This document shows, piece by piece, positions 16,670 through 25,088 of a stretch of 44,257 nt of DNA. The stretch is taken from NCBI GenBank assembly GCA_964507195.1, contig CAZDPA010000009.1, positions 1 through 44,257 of the forward strand, read 5' to 3'. Each line of letters opens with the position of its first letter. Position 1 is the stretch's first letter. The notes beneath the pieces were generated by a model. It saw nothing but the letters and a program-made list of their open reading frames with translations. It did not search any database and was not told the DNA's origin. Source of the stretch: Solimonas sp964507195 (GTDB lineage: Bacteria > Pseudomonadota > Gammaproteobacteria > Nevskiales > Nevskiaceae). The position numbers and the translations under genes are program-made.

Positions 16670-18222
16670 GCGCGAACCCAGTAACGGCGCAGAGGCTCGT
16701 CCATGTTGGTTTCCAGCCGGCACGGCGTATCGAAGACCATCGTTGCACGCGTCTGAGTATCGTAGGGCGCCCATGCGGGCATGCCGACTGCGACAGGCTT
16801 GCCGTCACGGGCAAAGCTGATCATCGCATCGCACATGATGTCTGATAGTGCGCCAGTGTCCGCATCGTCGCTCAGCAGCAGATCAGTCGGCGGCGTGCGA
16901 AACAGCAATGCAACGTCAATCGCGTGAATTGCGCCGAGACCCGGCACCACGGACTCGTGATCGAGCTGGAACAACCAGGTGTTCCCGGGATTGCCGGCTG
17001 CATGTGCCTCTGCGGCGGCGATGGTCGGCATGCGATAGAAGGTGTCGTTGTTGATCTGCTCGACAATCTCAGTACCGCTGGCCCCCGGCATGTGCTGTGC
17101 ATAGTGCTGCCGTGCTGCACGCAGGCCTCCCTCCGGAAGCAGGCCCTTGAGATTGCCCGAGAACAGGCGCGCACAGATGGCCTTGTTCAGCGGCAGAAAA
17201 AGCGAGAACAGCTGGCCGTCGTGAGCGCAGGTGCCGAGCATCATCTCGATCTGATTCGCCGTGCCCTTGCCATAAGTCTTCAGCGGAGACTGCGGCAGGA
17301 AATCCGTCCCGGTCGCGGCGCCGACAAAGGCGATGCGCTCGCGGCTCAACGAACCGTATTGATCCGGATTTTTGCTGCTGAAGATCCGGCGTGAAACCGT
17401 CGCATGCAGTTTCCGGATCGCCGCGCGATCGAGTGCGATCAACGCCTGTGAATCGCCGCAGGCGACGCTAATGTCCTGCAGGGCGTCGCGCGTGAGTGCA
17501 TGGTACTCGTCTGCCGGTGCGCAGGTGCCGGCCATACCGCCCAGCGCAATGACGCGCTTGAACAGTCCCGCCGCCTGTGGGCTGGCCGCAAGCTGGTAGA
17601 CCGCAAATGCGCCTGCGGACTGGCCGAAGATCGTGACGCGCGAAGCGTCGCCACCGAAGTGCGCGATATTCTCCTGCACCCATCGCAAGGCGCACAGCTG
17701 ATCGAGGAACGCGCGGTTGTCTTCACACACACCGTTTGCAAACAGACCTGAGCCATGCAGGAAACCCAGCGCGCCAAGTCGGTACTGGATCACCACACAC
17801 ACCGCATCGCGGCGCGCGAATCGTGTGGCGTCATAAAGGCTATTGGCGCTGCCGCTGGCGAATCCACCGCCGTGGATCCAGACCATCACCGGCAGCTTCG
17901 CTGCGCTGTCCACGCTGGGGGTCCAGACATTCAGGATCAGGCAGTCATCGCCTTCGACAAGCGCCAGCTCACCGCCACAGGCCTTGAAGTAGGTCGCGCG
18001 CGCTGCCGGGAACCACGGGCGAGATCCGTCTTTGCCGAACTGCATGCAGGCAGGGCCATACTGGGTCGCGTCGCGCACACCGGTCCACGGGCCACGCGGG
18101 GTGGGCGCTTTCCAGCGCGCCGCGCCAACCAGAGGCTCTGCGTAGGGCACTCCCTTGAATGAATGAACGCCGCTGTCGACGCTGCCGCGCAGCGCTCCGT
18201 TGTGGAGCTGTACTGTCGTCAT
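16666..18222 (-). CDS. Type B carboxylesterase
   Basis: A 518-residue alpha/beta-hydrolase of the carboxylesterase/lipase family. It shows KGVPYAEP near the start, the EDCLxLN-like block GDDCLILNVWTP, oxyanion loop HGGGFASGS, nucleophile elbow GQSAGAF, and the late His in GAIHAIDVALLF. No signal peptide is seen, so it is probably cytosolic. The ATG at 18222 has GGAGG 12 nt upstream, a rather long spacing. It is coupled to the symporter gene and divergent from the TonB receptor gene. Removing acyl groups from imported sugars is a reasonable inferred role, but the family is broad. Confidence 0.88.
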   Translation of the reverse strand: MTTVQLHNGALRGSVDSGVHSFKGVPYAEPLVGAARWKAPTPRGPWTGVRDATQYGPACMQFGKDGSRPWFPAARATYFKACGGELALVEGDDCLILNVWTPSVDSAAKLPVMVWIHGGGFASGSANSLYDATRFARRDAVCVVIQYRLGALGFLHGSGLFANGVCEDNRAFLDQLCALRWVQENIAHFGGDASRVTIFGQSAGAFAVYQLAASPQAAGLFKRVIALGGMAGTCAPADEYHALTRDALQDISVACGDSQALIALDRAAIRKLHATVSRRIFSSKNPDQYGSLSRERIAFVGAATGTDFLPQSPLKTYGKGTANQIEMMLGTCAHDGQLFSLFLPLNKAICARLFSGNLKGLLPEGGLRAARQHYAQHMPGASGTEIVEQINNDTFYRMPTIAAAEAHAAGNPGNTWLFQLDHESVVPGLGAIHAIDVALLFRTPPTDLLLSDDADTGALSDIMCDAMISFARDGKPVAVGMPAWAPYDTQTRATMVFDTPCRLETNMDEPLRRYWVRA

Positions 18223-18251
18223 TGTTGTATTTGTCCTCCGAGCACGGCCAG

Positions 18252-18294
18252 ATCCTAGAGCCCCGCCGAGCCGGTGGCTGTCAAAAGCATGACA
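18252..18294 (-). promoter_or_regulatory. Predicted Crp/Fnr-type operator and class II promoter for the esterase-symporter operon
   Basis: TGTCAAAAGCATGACA at 18279-18294. On the minus strand the proximal half TTTTGACAGCC is followed after 21 bp by TAGGAT (18257-18252), 4/6 to the -10 consensus, again placing the palindrome at -41.5. The predicted start of transcription is near 18245. Confidence 0.65.
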
Positions 18295-18307
18295 AGCCGC
18301 CAATCAG

Positions 18308-18317
18308 NNNNNNNNNN
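18308..18317. other. Run of 10 N (assembly gap)
   Basis: Unknown bases inside the esterase/TonB-receptor intergenic region. A second run of exactly 10 N at 35484 suggests a fixed-length scaffold gap, so the true length may differ. It hides the left half of a probable operator. Confidence 0.95.
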
Positions 18318-18351
18318 TTTGACAGCCAAGCCGGAACGGGCGGCTCATATT
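18318..18351 (+). promoter_or_regulatory. Half operator and predicted class II promoter for the TonB receptor
   Basis: TTTGACAGCC follows the N gap. If the gap is about 10 nt, the partner TGTC would fall at 18309-18312 inside it. After GACA (18321-18324) there are 21 bp and then CATATT (18346-18351), 4/6 to the -10 consensus, so this side repeats the layout of the other three promoters. The predicted start is near 18358, 32 nt before the receptor's start codon. Confidence 0.55.
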
Positions 18352-18389
18352 GGCGGCATGGGGCCGAGATAGAGCCCGAGGAGAATGGC

Positions 18390-20879
18390 GTGTCGAATAG
18401 ATCAAGGAATGGCGTGCTGCCGCGCAACGCATTCACTGCACTCTGGATGGTTTCCAGCGTGACAATGGCGCAGGAAACACCGCCTGCGGATCAGCAGGAG
18501 CCCGCGTCGGCGGATGCCATTTTCTTTGCGGAGCCGATTGAAGCGCCTGCGGCCACTGATGAGGCCGCAAGCGTCCCGACGGAATCGGCTTCTGCGCCGG
18601 CCGATGAATCGCAGATGCCGGGCGTTGCCGAATCGATACCGGTCGTGGAACTCAAGACGGTGGAACCCGACGCGGCAATAAAGGACCCACCGCGCGCAAC
18701 GCAGCTCGAGGAGATTGTCGTGACCGCGACCAAGCGCACGCAATCGCTACGCGATATTCCGGCCTCCATCAGCGCGTTCAACGGCCAGGATCTCGAGAAC
18801 GAGGGCAAGATGGGCCTTGCCGATTACCTGGAAGAAACACCCGGCGTCACGATCAACACGCTGTCACCCGGCCTGCTGCGTGTCTCGATCCGCGGCATCA
18901 GCACCGATGCCAATCCCCTGGGCGGCATTCCCTCGCCGACCGGCATCCTGATCGGCGACACCGCGTTCTCCGATCCCTACGTCTCCAACGTCCAGCCGGA
19001 CCTGAGCGCCTTCGATCTAGCGTCGATCGAAGTGCTGAAAGGCCCGCAGGGCACGCTGTTCGGCGGCGCGGCGCTCGCGGGTGCGATCCGCTACGTGCTG
19101 CAGGAACCAGCGATGGGCCAGTGGCAGTTGCGCGCGTTCAGCCAGTACCTCGATCCGGAAGAAGGCAGCGATGCGTTCACCAGCGGCGTCGCGGTCAATG
19201 TGCCACTGTACGAAGACCAGTTGGCGGTGCGCCTGACCTATGTCGATCGCAATTACCCGGGCGTCACCGACAACAGCCGCAACTCGGGCGAGAAGGACGT
19301 CGACGAAGGCAGCGGCAAGCAGTACCGCGGCATTCTCAGCTGGCAACCGTTGACCAATCTCGGTATCGAGTACACGCACCTGCAGCAGGACTACTTCACG
19401 GCCAATGCCTCGACGACGTCGGATACCCGCGACCGGCGCGAGAACGACAAGCGCGTGCAGCCGCAGCCGGTCGACAACGAATTCTCGATGGACAGCCTCG
19501 AGATCGGCTACGACTTCGAATCGGTAAAGCTGACGTCCCTAAGCTCCTACGTCACCAAGGATCTCTTCGTCTTCGCGGACTCCACCGCTGGTCTGTACGG
19601 CCCACCGCCGGAGAACTTTCCCACCGCACTCGCCGCGTTCAGCACGATCCTCGACGACTCGAAGGCCTTCGCCCAGGAATTCCGCCTGCAGTCGACCGAT
19701 GGCGACGACTTCCAATGGCTGGTCGGCGCGTACTACTACGATTTCAGCGTCAAGTTCGAGCTGATCGCGGATCTCAACGCGCATCAGGAACTGATCGGCA
19801 ACGGCAGCCTGCTCGACCAGTTGCTCGCCGGCGTGCCGGTGAATCTCGCCAACCTCTATCAGGAAACCAGCCTGCTCTATTCTCTGGCGAACACCGATGC
19901 AACGGAGAAGGCGCTGTTCTTCGATCTGAGCAACACCTTCTGGGACAAGCTCGAACTGTCCGCCGGTGCACGCCTGTACAAGACCGAGGTCAACGGCGGC
20001 TTCATCGGCAAAGGCGTCGTCGCGCGCGCCAGCAACAACGGCGAGAACATCAACTTCTCTGCCAACGCGCTCAAGGAAGATGGCGTCAGTCCCAAGCTGT
20101 CGGCAACCTTCCGTTTCACCGATGACGTCTCGATCTACGCGCTGGCCAGCCGCGGCTTCCGCTTCGGCGGCGTACAGAGCATTCCGTCAACGCCGAACAA
20201 CGGCGTGCCGGCGGTCTACAAGTCCGACACGCTGTGGAACTACGAGTTGGGCCTGCGCACCAGCTGGTTCGAGAACACGCTGCGTTTCGACATCACCGCG
20301 TTCTACATCGACTACACGAATCCGCAGATCCAGCAGGCGACCGACGCCGTCCTGCCGTTGAACTTCACGTCGAACGTCGCTGCAGCGACCAGCAGCGGCT
20401 TCGAAGCCGGCTTCCTGTGGCTGACGCCGCTGCCGGGCCTGACGATGACCGTCAACGGCGGCCTGACCGACAGCCACATCACCGAGGAGTTCGAAGCCGC
20501 CGACGGCACGATCGTCCAGCCGGGCGCGCAGATGCCGGGCGCCGCCGAATCACAGTACTCGGTCGGGTTCAACTACCTGAGCAATCCCGGCATCGTCGTG
20601 ATGGGCCTGAATGCCGACTACAGCTACGTCGGCAAGGGCTATGGCGACATCACTCACCAGCACGAGATCAACGACTTCGGCACGCTCAACGGCGGCATCA
20701 CGCTGGGCACCGACGCCTGGACGGTCAAGCCGCAACTCGCCTTCAACGTCTCGAACATTCTCGACGTCACCGGCGTCAAGGGCGGTACGCGGTCTAATCC
20801 CATCGCCGGCGCTGAGTACGACACCTTCCTGCTCAACATGCCGCGAACGTATTCGGTGCGTCTGAGTCTGGAGTTCTGA
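18390..20879 (+). CDS. TonB-dependent outer-membrane receptor
   Basis: An 829-residue receptor. The start is the GTG at 18390: GAGGAG lies 6 nt upstream and the product then has a signal peptide (Arg-rich start, NAFTALWMVSSVTMA, cut before QET). A Pro/Glu/Ala-rich segment of about 75 residues follows, then the TonB-box region EEIVVTATKRTQSLRDIP, the plug (VSIRGISTD, IEVLKGPQGTLFGG), and a long beta-barrel ending in Phe (SLEF). The EIVVTATKR type is common in sphingomonads and xanthomonads for carbohydrates and other large substrates. Next gene 1 bp downstream. With the symporter and mannosidase nearby, a mannoside is the likely cargo. Confidence 0.9.
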   Translation: MSNRSRNGVLPRNAFTALWMVSSVTMAQETPPADQQEPASADAIFFAEPIEAPAATDEAASVPTESASAPADESQMPGVAESIPVVELKTVEPDAAIKDPPRATQLEEIVVTATKRTQSLRDIPASISAFNGQDLENEGKMGLADYLEETPGVTINTLSPGLLRVSIRGISTDANPLGGIPSPTGILIGDTAFSDPYVSNVQPDLSAFDLASIEVLKGPQGTLFGGAALAGAIRYVLQEPAMGQWQLRAFSQYLDPEEGSDAFTSGVAVNVPLYEDQLAVRLTYVDRNYPGVTDNSRNSGEKDVDEGSGKQYRGILSWQPLTNLGIEYTHLQQDYFTANASTTSDTRDRRENDKRVQPQPVDNEFSMDSLEIGYDFESVKLTSLSSYVTKDLFVFADSTAGLYGPPPENFPTALAAFSTILDDSKAFAQEFRLQSTDGDDFQWLVGAYYYDFSVKFELIADLNAHQELIGNGSLLDQLLAGVPVNLANLYQETSLLYSLANTDATEKALFFDLSNTFWDKLELSAGARLYKTEVNGGFIGKGVVARASNNGENINFSANALKEDGVSPKLSATFRFTDDVSIYALASRGFRFGGVQSIPSTPNNGVPAVYKSDTLWNYELGLRTSWFENTLRFDITAFYIDYTNPQIQQATDAVLPLNFTSNVAAATSSGFEAGFLWLTPLPGLTMTVNGGLTDSHITEEFEAADGTIVQPGAQMPGAAESQYSVGFNYLSNPGIVVMGLNADYSYVGKGYGDITHQHEINDFGTLNGGITLGTDAWTVKPQLAFNVSNILDVTGVKGGTRSNPIAGAEYDTFLLNMPRTYSVRLSLEF

Positions 20880-20880
20880 G

Positions 20881-21495
20881 ATGACCCTGCGCAACTGGTT
20901 CAGACGCAAACTGTCGGCCTTGCTGCTCGGCGGCCTCTGGGCTAGCTGCCGCAGCGGGCTGGATGTCGCCGCCGTTCCCGGCTGTGGTGGCGTGGTCTTT
21001 CTCGGCGACAGCCTGACGCATATCGGCCGCTGGGAGCTGCTGTTCCCGAACGTCGCCGTGCGCAACTACGGCATCAGCGGTGAGCGCAGCGAGCACCTGC
21101 TGACCCGGCTGGAACCGATCGTGCGCATCCAGCCGGCGAAGTTGTTCCTGCTGATCGGCACCAACGATCTGGCGCTCGGCTTTTCAGTGGCCGAGATTGC
21201 AGCAAACGTCGCAACCCTGCTCGACAAACTGCACCGCACCCTGCCCGGCTGCAAACTGCATCTGCAGAGCGCCCTGCCGCGCCAGCGCAAATTCGCCGAG
21301 CGGATCAAAGCGCTGAACGTTCGCTACAAAGCCTTGGCTGCGGAACGCGGCATCGCGTTCATCGACCTGTATCCGTTGTTCGACGACGGCAGCGGCCAGC
21401 TGCGCAAGGAACTGACTTACGACAACCTGCATCTGATGGGTAAAGGCTATGGGATCTGGCGCGATGCGATTGCAGCACAGGTAGTTGGTCCCTAG
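20881..21495 (+). CDS. SGNH/GDSL-type esterase
   Basis: A 204-residue SGNH hydrolase with all four blocks: VVFLGDSLTH (Ser), NYGISGERS (Gly), IGTNDLALG (Asn) and the Asp/His pair in YDNLHLMGKGY. The N-terminus has Arg/Lys followed by a hydrophobic segment and looks exported; WASC near residue 20 is not a standard lipobox. It starts 1 bp after the TonB receptor stop and is surely co-transcribed. Deacetylation of acetylated mannan fragments in the periplasm would fit the locus. The closest subgroup from memory is the short GDSL proteins that act on acetylated sugars or platelet-activating-factor-like esters. Confidence 0.85.
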   Translation: MTLRNWFRRKLSALLLGGLWASCRSGLDVAAVPGCGGVVFLGDSLTHIGRWELLFPNVAVRNYGISGERSEHLLTRLEPIVRIQPAKLFLLIGTNDLALGFSVAEIAANVATLLDKLHRTLPGCKLHLQSALPRQRKFAERIKALNVRYKALAAERGIAFIDLYPLFDDGSGQLRKELTYDNLHLMGKGYGIWRDAIAAQVVGP

Positions 21496-21624
21496 GAGCC
21501 CGTCGGATTTGACACGCTGCTGACGAAACGCAGGTCCGGCGACGAGCGACATTTAGTGATCATGATCATTGAGTGCGTGTAAGCAGGCCTACGATGCGCG
21601 CAGACGAGGCTATCCTTCTCGCGC

Positions 21625-21870
21625 TTACGCCGCCATCACACGCATCCGCTTCAAGTTATAGGCCATGCATACCAGATCCCACTCGCCGTTGACCTTGCTC
21701 TTGCCATGCAACTGGAATTGGCGGAATCGTAAGGTCTGCTTGATGATCCCGAAGACCGGCTCCACAACCTGCTTGCGCAGGGCATAAAGAGCCTTGCCCT
21801 CCGGTGTCTTGAGGCGCCAGGCCATGCGAGTCATGGCATCGGCATCCTTCGGGATTTTTTTTGGGGGGAC
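21625..21870 (-). pseudogene. IS1182-type transposase, C-terminal remnant
   Basis: The last 75 or so residues of a DDE transposase: KTPEGKALYALRKQ, VEPVFGIIKQTLRF and NGEWDLVCMAYNLKRM, the usual C-terminal blocks of IS1182-like elements. The catalytic core is missing. Homology ends near a T7-G6 homopolymer at about 21855-21868. The 130 bp to the left (21496-21624) probably includes one end of the element. The stretch 21871-22036 holds nothing I recognise. The remnant lies near the right edge of the mannoside region. Confidence 0.8.
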
Positions 21871-22036
21871 GGGAGTGCGAATCGCTGCAGAGCAGCCGCG
21901 GCAATGCCCTTGAGGCGATCTTTGCAACGTTCCAGCAAAGCAGACGCTGATGACAAGCAACTGGCGCGCTAGCGGAGTTCAAAATGTGGCGTTATCAGGA
22001 GCCGAGATATGTCGCCGGATCTGCAACAGATCTTCG

Positions 22037-23968
22037 TCAGAAGAACCGATACTTCAGACTGAACCCGACCGTATCCCTATCCGCCAGCGGTCGGTCGTTG
22101 AAATGTGGCTTGCCGCCCACGAAGCCGCTGTAGTTCACACCGATCGTCAGCTTCTGCAGCCAGGTCATCTCGACACCGACACCGACGCGGATGTCGTCGC
22201 GATCAAACAGCGAGCCGAAGCCGCCGTTCAAGGCTGAACGTCCCTTGAGTGCGTGCTGGTAGGAGATCGGGATGCGCAGATCCCAGCCCTGGAAGACGTT
22301 GCCGCGGTCGAGGATCATCAGCGTCGCCAGCGCCCAGGCGTCGCGGTCGAACGTCAGTTTGTCGGTCGGCTGCCCCTCGTTGGCGCCCTCGTGGCTGAGC
22401 AGCGGCTCGATGTCGTCGACCCTGACCCAACCCACTTCACCGACCAGCGCAACACTGTCGAAATAGACCGGCGGGCGGAACACCGAGATAGCGTTGATGA
22501 GCACCTGCGTCGAGCTGGCGCGGGTCGGCTCGGGGATGATGCCGTTGACCCCTTCGTCGACGTCCAGCAGCGTGTCGATGCCTTCGCGGCGGATCACTTC
22601 GCCGCCGACGTTGACGCCGAACACGAGCGTCGAGAAGCTCAGCGCATAAAGGTCGACGTTGTCGAAGTACGCGATCCGGAAAACCTCCGGTACGTTGAGG
22701 CCCAATGTTGCGGTCGTGATCGCCGGAATGACCAAGCCGCCCGGCAGTGTCTGCGTCGGGATCAGGTCCAGACTGCCGAAGGTCAGCTCGACCGTCGGCG
22801 TCTTCTGGTGGTAGCGCAGGTAGTAGGCGCCAAGCTCGGTGACGTCGTCGAGCGCGTACACCACGCCCAGGCTGTATTGCTTGTCCTTGTCGTCCGGCCG
22901 CTTCTCGCCGGCGTAAGTGGGATTGACGCCGTATGGTGAGTTCAGCGGATTGACGCCGACCTGCGGGAAGAACAGGCTCGGCAGCGCCTCGAGTGGCAGT
23001 GTGCGCAACGCGGCTTCGAGCGCGTCGGTCGGCAGCTGGCCGTCGAAGACCGAGTCGATCGTCTGCACGATGTCGGCGATATCGTTGATGTCGGTGAGGT
23101 CGAAGACCGCGAGATTGTCCGGTGCCAGCGGGTTGAGGAAGCCGTAGGCCATCTCGGCGCCGGGACCGACCAAGTCGCTGGGCGAATAGAAATCGCCGAC
23201 CGGATTGACCTCGAAAGGCTTGAACTCGAAGACGTACTGGCCGAGCAGTGTGATGCTGTCGGTCAGCGTGAAGCGCGCCGAGATCTGGTTGATCGGCAGC
23301 AGGATGCTCTTGACGTCGGCGCCCGGCACGGTTGCGCGTGTCGCATCCGCCGTCGACTGCGCGAGGGCAACGCCGCTGAAGAACAGGCTCTGGCCCCATG
23401 CGGCGATGTGCCGACCGACGCGCAACTGCACAGACATTGTGTCGCCGACAGGAAAGCTACCGTATACATAGGCGTCGAGCAGGCGGGCGCGGGCGCCGCT
23501 GTACTTCTGTGCATCTTTCGTGAAGCTGTTGTACGGCTGTTGCGAGGTGTTGATCCGGTCCGGCGCGTCGTGCGCGTTGCCACCGTGATAGGCCCAGTCG
23601 TAGAACATGTCGCCACGCAGCAGCGCGCCGAAGTCCTTCCAGCTGAACTCGATGTCGCCGAGCAGCGAGAGCCGGTTGTTGACCAGATCGTACTGGTCGA
23701 AGTTGCGGTCGCCGTCATCGAAGTTGTTCGACTGCGGATACTTCAGGTCCTCGGCGACCGGAATGCGCGGATCGCCCGGCGCATCGACAATCCCCGGATG
23801 CGGCTTTTCCAGGCGCATTGCCGCGGCATAGCTGCCGGTCAGCGTGGACGAGACGGAGACCTCGCCGAGCTCCAGTTCCGCCGCGTTTGCGATGGAGCCT
23901 CCCGCCATACACAGGCAGGACGCCGCCGCGTGCGCCGCCGTCCGCAACCAGCCCCCGATCCTTGCCAT
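22037..23968 (-). CDS. DUF1302 family outer-membrane protein
   Basis: A 643-residue exported protein. The signal peptide is MARIGGWLRTAAHAAASC and onward, cut after ANA. The family start LELGEVSVSSTLTGSYA is followed by a long beta-rich sequence with the typical RVGRHIAAWGQSLFF block and a C-terminal Phe (KYRFF), as in outer-membrane barrels. DUF1302 proteins are thought to form barrels for hydrophobic compounds and usually pair with DUF1329 (here at 145). It is the last gene of the operon starting at 28940, after a 111-bp gap, and has its own GAGGAGAAGG ribosome site. Its last 114 bp are duplicated at 7137-7250. Function in sterol or lipid passage is inferred. Confidence 0.85.
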   Translation of the reverse strand: MARIGGWLRTAAHAAASCLCMAGGSIANAAELELGEVSVSSTLTGSYAAAMRLEKPHPGIVDAPGDPRIPVAEDLKYPQSNNFDDGDRNFDQYDLVNNRLSLLGDIEFSWKDFGALLRGDMFYDWAYHGGNAHDAPDRINTSQQPYNSFTKDAQKYSGARARLLDAYVYGSFPVGDTMSVQLRVGRHIAAWGQSLFFSGVALAQSTADATRATVPGADVKSILLPINQISARFTLTDSITLLGQYVFEFKPFEVNPVGDFYSPSDLVGPGAEMAYGFLNPLAPDNLAVFDLTDINDIADIVQTIDSVFDGQLPTDALEAALRTLPLEALPSLFFPQVGVNPLNSPYGVNPTYAGEKRPDDKDKQYSLGVVYALDDVTELGAYYLRYHQKTPTVELTFGSLDLIPTQTLPGGLVIPAITTATLGLNVPEVFRIAYFDNVDLYALSFSTLVFGVNVGGEVIRREGIDTLLDVDEGVNGIIPEPTRASSTQVLINAISVFRPPVYFDSVALVGEVGWVRVDDIEPLLSHEGANEGQPTDKLTFDRDAWALATLMILDRGNVFQGWDLRIPISYQHALKGRSALNGGFGSLFDRDDIRVGVGVEMTWLQKLTIGVNYSGFVGGKPHFNDRPLADRDTVGFSLKYRFF

Positions 23969-24079
23969 GCACCTTCTCCTCGTTGCACGTCGCCAGCGTC
24001 ACGGTCTGCCGTGATCTCGGCTGCCTCTTCCCCTGCACTCGCTAGAATCCGCCCGCACCCGCTTGTTGCTGCTCCCGGT

Positions 24080-25075
24080 TCAGCCGTTCAGCGCCGCCGC
24101 GGTCAGGCGGATGCCTTCCTGCAGCGATACCTTCGGCTGCCAGTCCAGATCGCGCCTGGCCTTGGCGATGTTGAAATAGTGATGCGTGACCATGTAGCGC
24201 ACCGAGAAGCGCGTCAGCCCGTCCTCGGCATTGAGCGTGCCGCCCTTGAGCGTGTCGATCGCCTCCGCAATCGCCGCCACGGTGTAGGCCAGCCAGAACG
24301 GCACCTTGCCCTTGATCGGCGGATAGCCCATCTCGACGATGAACTTTTCGATGAAATCGAAGAACGCCATCGGCTCGCCGTTGGTGATGAAGTACGCCTG
24401 GCCGCTGACCGCTGAGCCCGGCACCAGGCGCTCTTCGGCCGCGACCACCGCATCGGTCAGGTTCGTGATGTAGGTGAAGTCAGAGAGCTTGTCGCGATTG
24501 CCGACCGCGCGCGTCATCTTGCCCTGCCTGGCCTTTTCCATGATCGCTGGAATCAGTCGACGATCTCCGGCGCCGAAGATCACATGCGGGCGGATCGCGC
24601 AGACCTGCGTCGCGCCGCTGAACTTGAGCACGAGTTTCTCGGCGGCGATCTTGCTGTCCGCATATGGCGCCTGCGATATCGCAGAGTACGGCAGCGTCTC
24701 GTCGCCGTTCTCGATGTCGCGGCCTTCGTACACAGCGCTCGCCGAGCTGATGTAGGTCAGGCGCGGAATCGCATGCGTCCTGCAGGCGGCGAGAATGTTC
24801 TCCGTACCCTTGAGGTTCACCGCCCAGACATCCTCGACGCGATTGTGCTTGGTATGGACCAGCGATGCGTTGTGGATGACGCTGTCGACGCCATTGCAGG
24901 CCGTGATCACGCTGCCGGCATCGCGGATGTCGAGCCTGATGAACTTCACATCCTTGCGGAAGGCCTTGTCGTTGAGATCGGCACAGACGACCTCGTGGCC
25001 GAGATCCGCGAACTGCTCCACCAGCGCCCGGCCGACGAAGCCCTGCCCGCCGGTGATGAGGATCCTGCGTCCCAT
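24080..25075 (-). CDS. 3beta-HSD / sterol-4-carboxylate dehydrogenase-type SDR
   Basis: A 331-residue extended SDR. It has the Rossmann motif ITGGQGFVG, Asp after the second strand (CADLND), VIHNASLVHT (NNAG-like), Ser in YISSASAVYEG and catalytic YADSK. The pattern, with AIRPHVIFGAGD and a late membrane-like stretch (WLAYTVAAIAEAI), resembles 3beta-hydroxysteroid dehydrogenases and ERG26-type C4-decarboxylating enzymes more than sugar epimerases. An AGGGGA ribosome site precedes the ATG. It lies 13 bp after the hydroxylase gene, and its partner hydroxylase is of the superfamily that oxidises sterol C4-methyl groups. A second enzyme of the same broad type is at 3359. Confidence 0.82.
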   Translation of the reverse strand: MGRRILITGGQGFVGRALVEQFADLGHEVVCADLNDKAFRKDVKFIRLDIRDAGSVITACNGVDSVIHNASLVHTKHNRVEDVWAVNLKGTENILAACRTHAIPRLTYISSASAVYEGRDIENGDETLPYSAISQAPYADSKIAAEKLVLKFSGATQVCAIRPHVIFGAGDRRLIPAIMEKARQGKMTRAVGNRDKLSDFTYITNLTDAVVAAEERLVPGSAVSGQAYFITNGEPMAFFDFIEKFIVEMGYPPIKGKVPFWLAYTVAAIAEAIDTLKGGTLNAEDGLTRFSVRYMVTHHYFNIAKARRDLDWQPKVSLQEGIRLTAAALNG

Positions 25076-25088
25076 GCTGTCTTTCCCC

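Noticed and set aside
18159..18389. An upstream extension of the TonB receptor through the N gap
   Set aside because: The GTG at 18390 has a well-placed GAGGAG site and opens a proper signal peptide; the upstream codons cross the promoter region.
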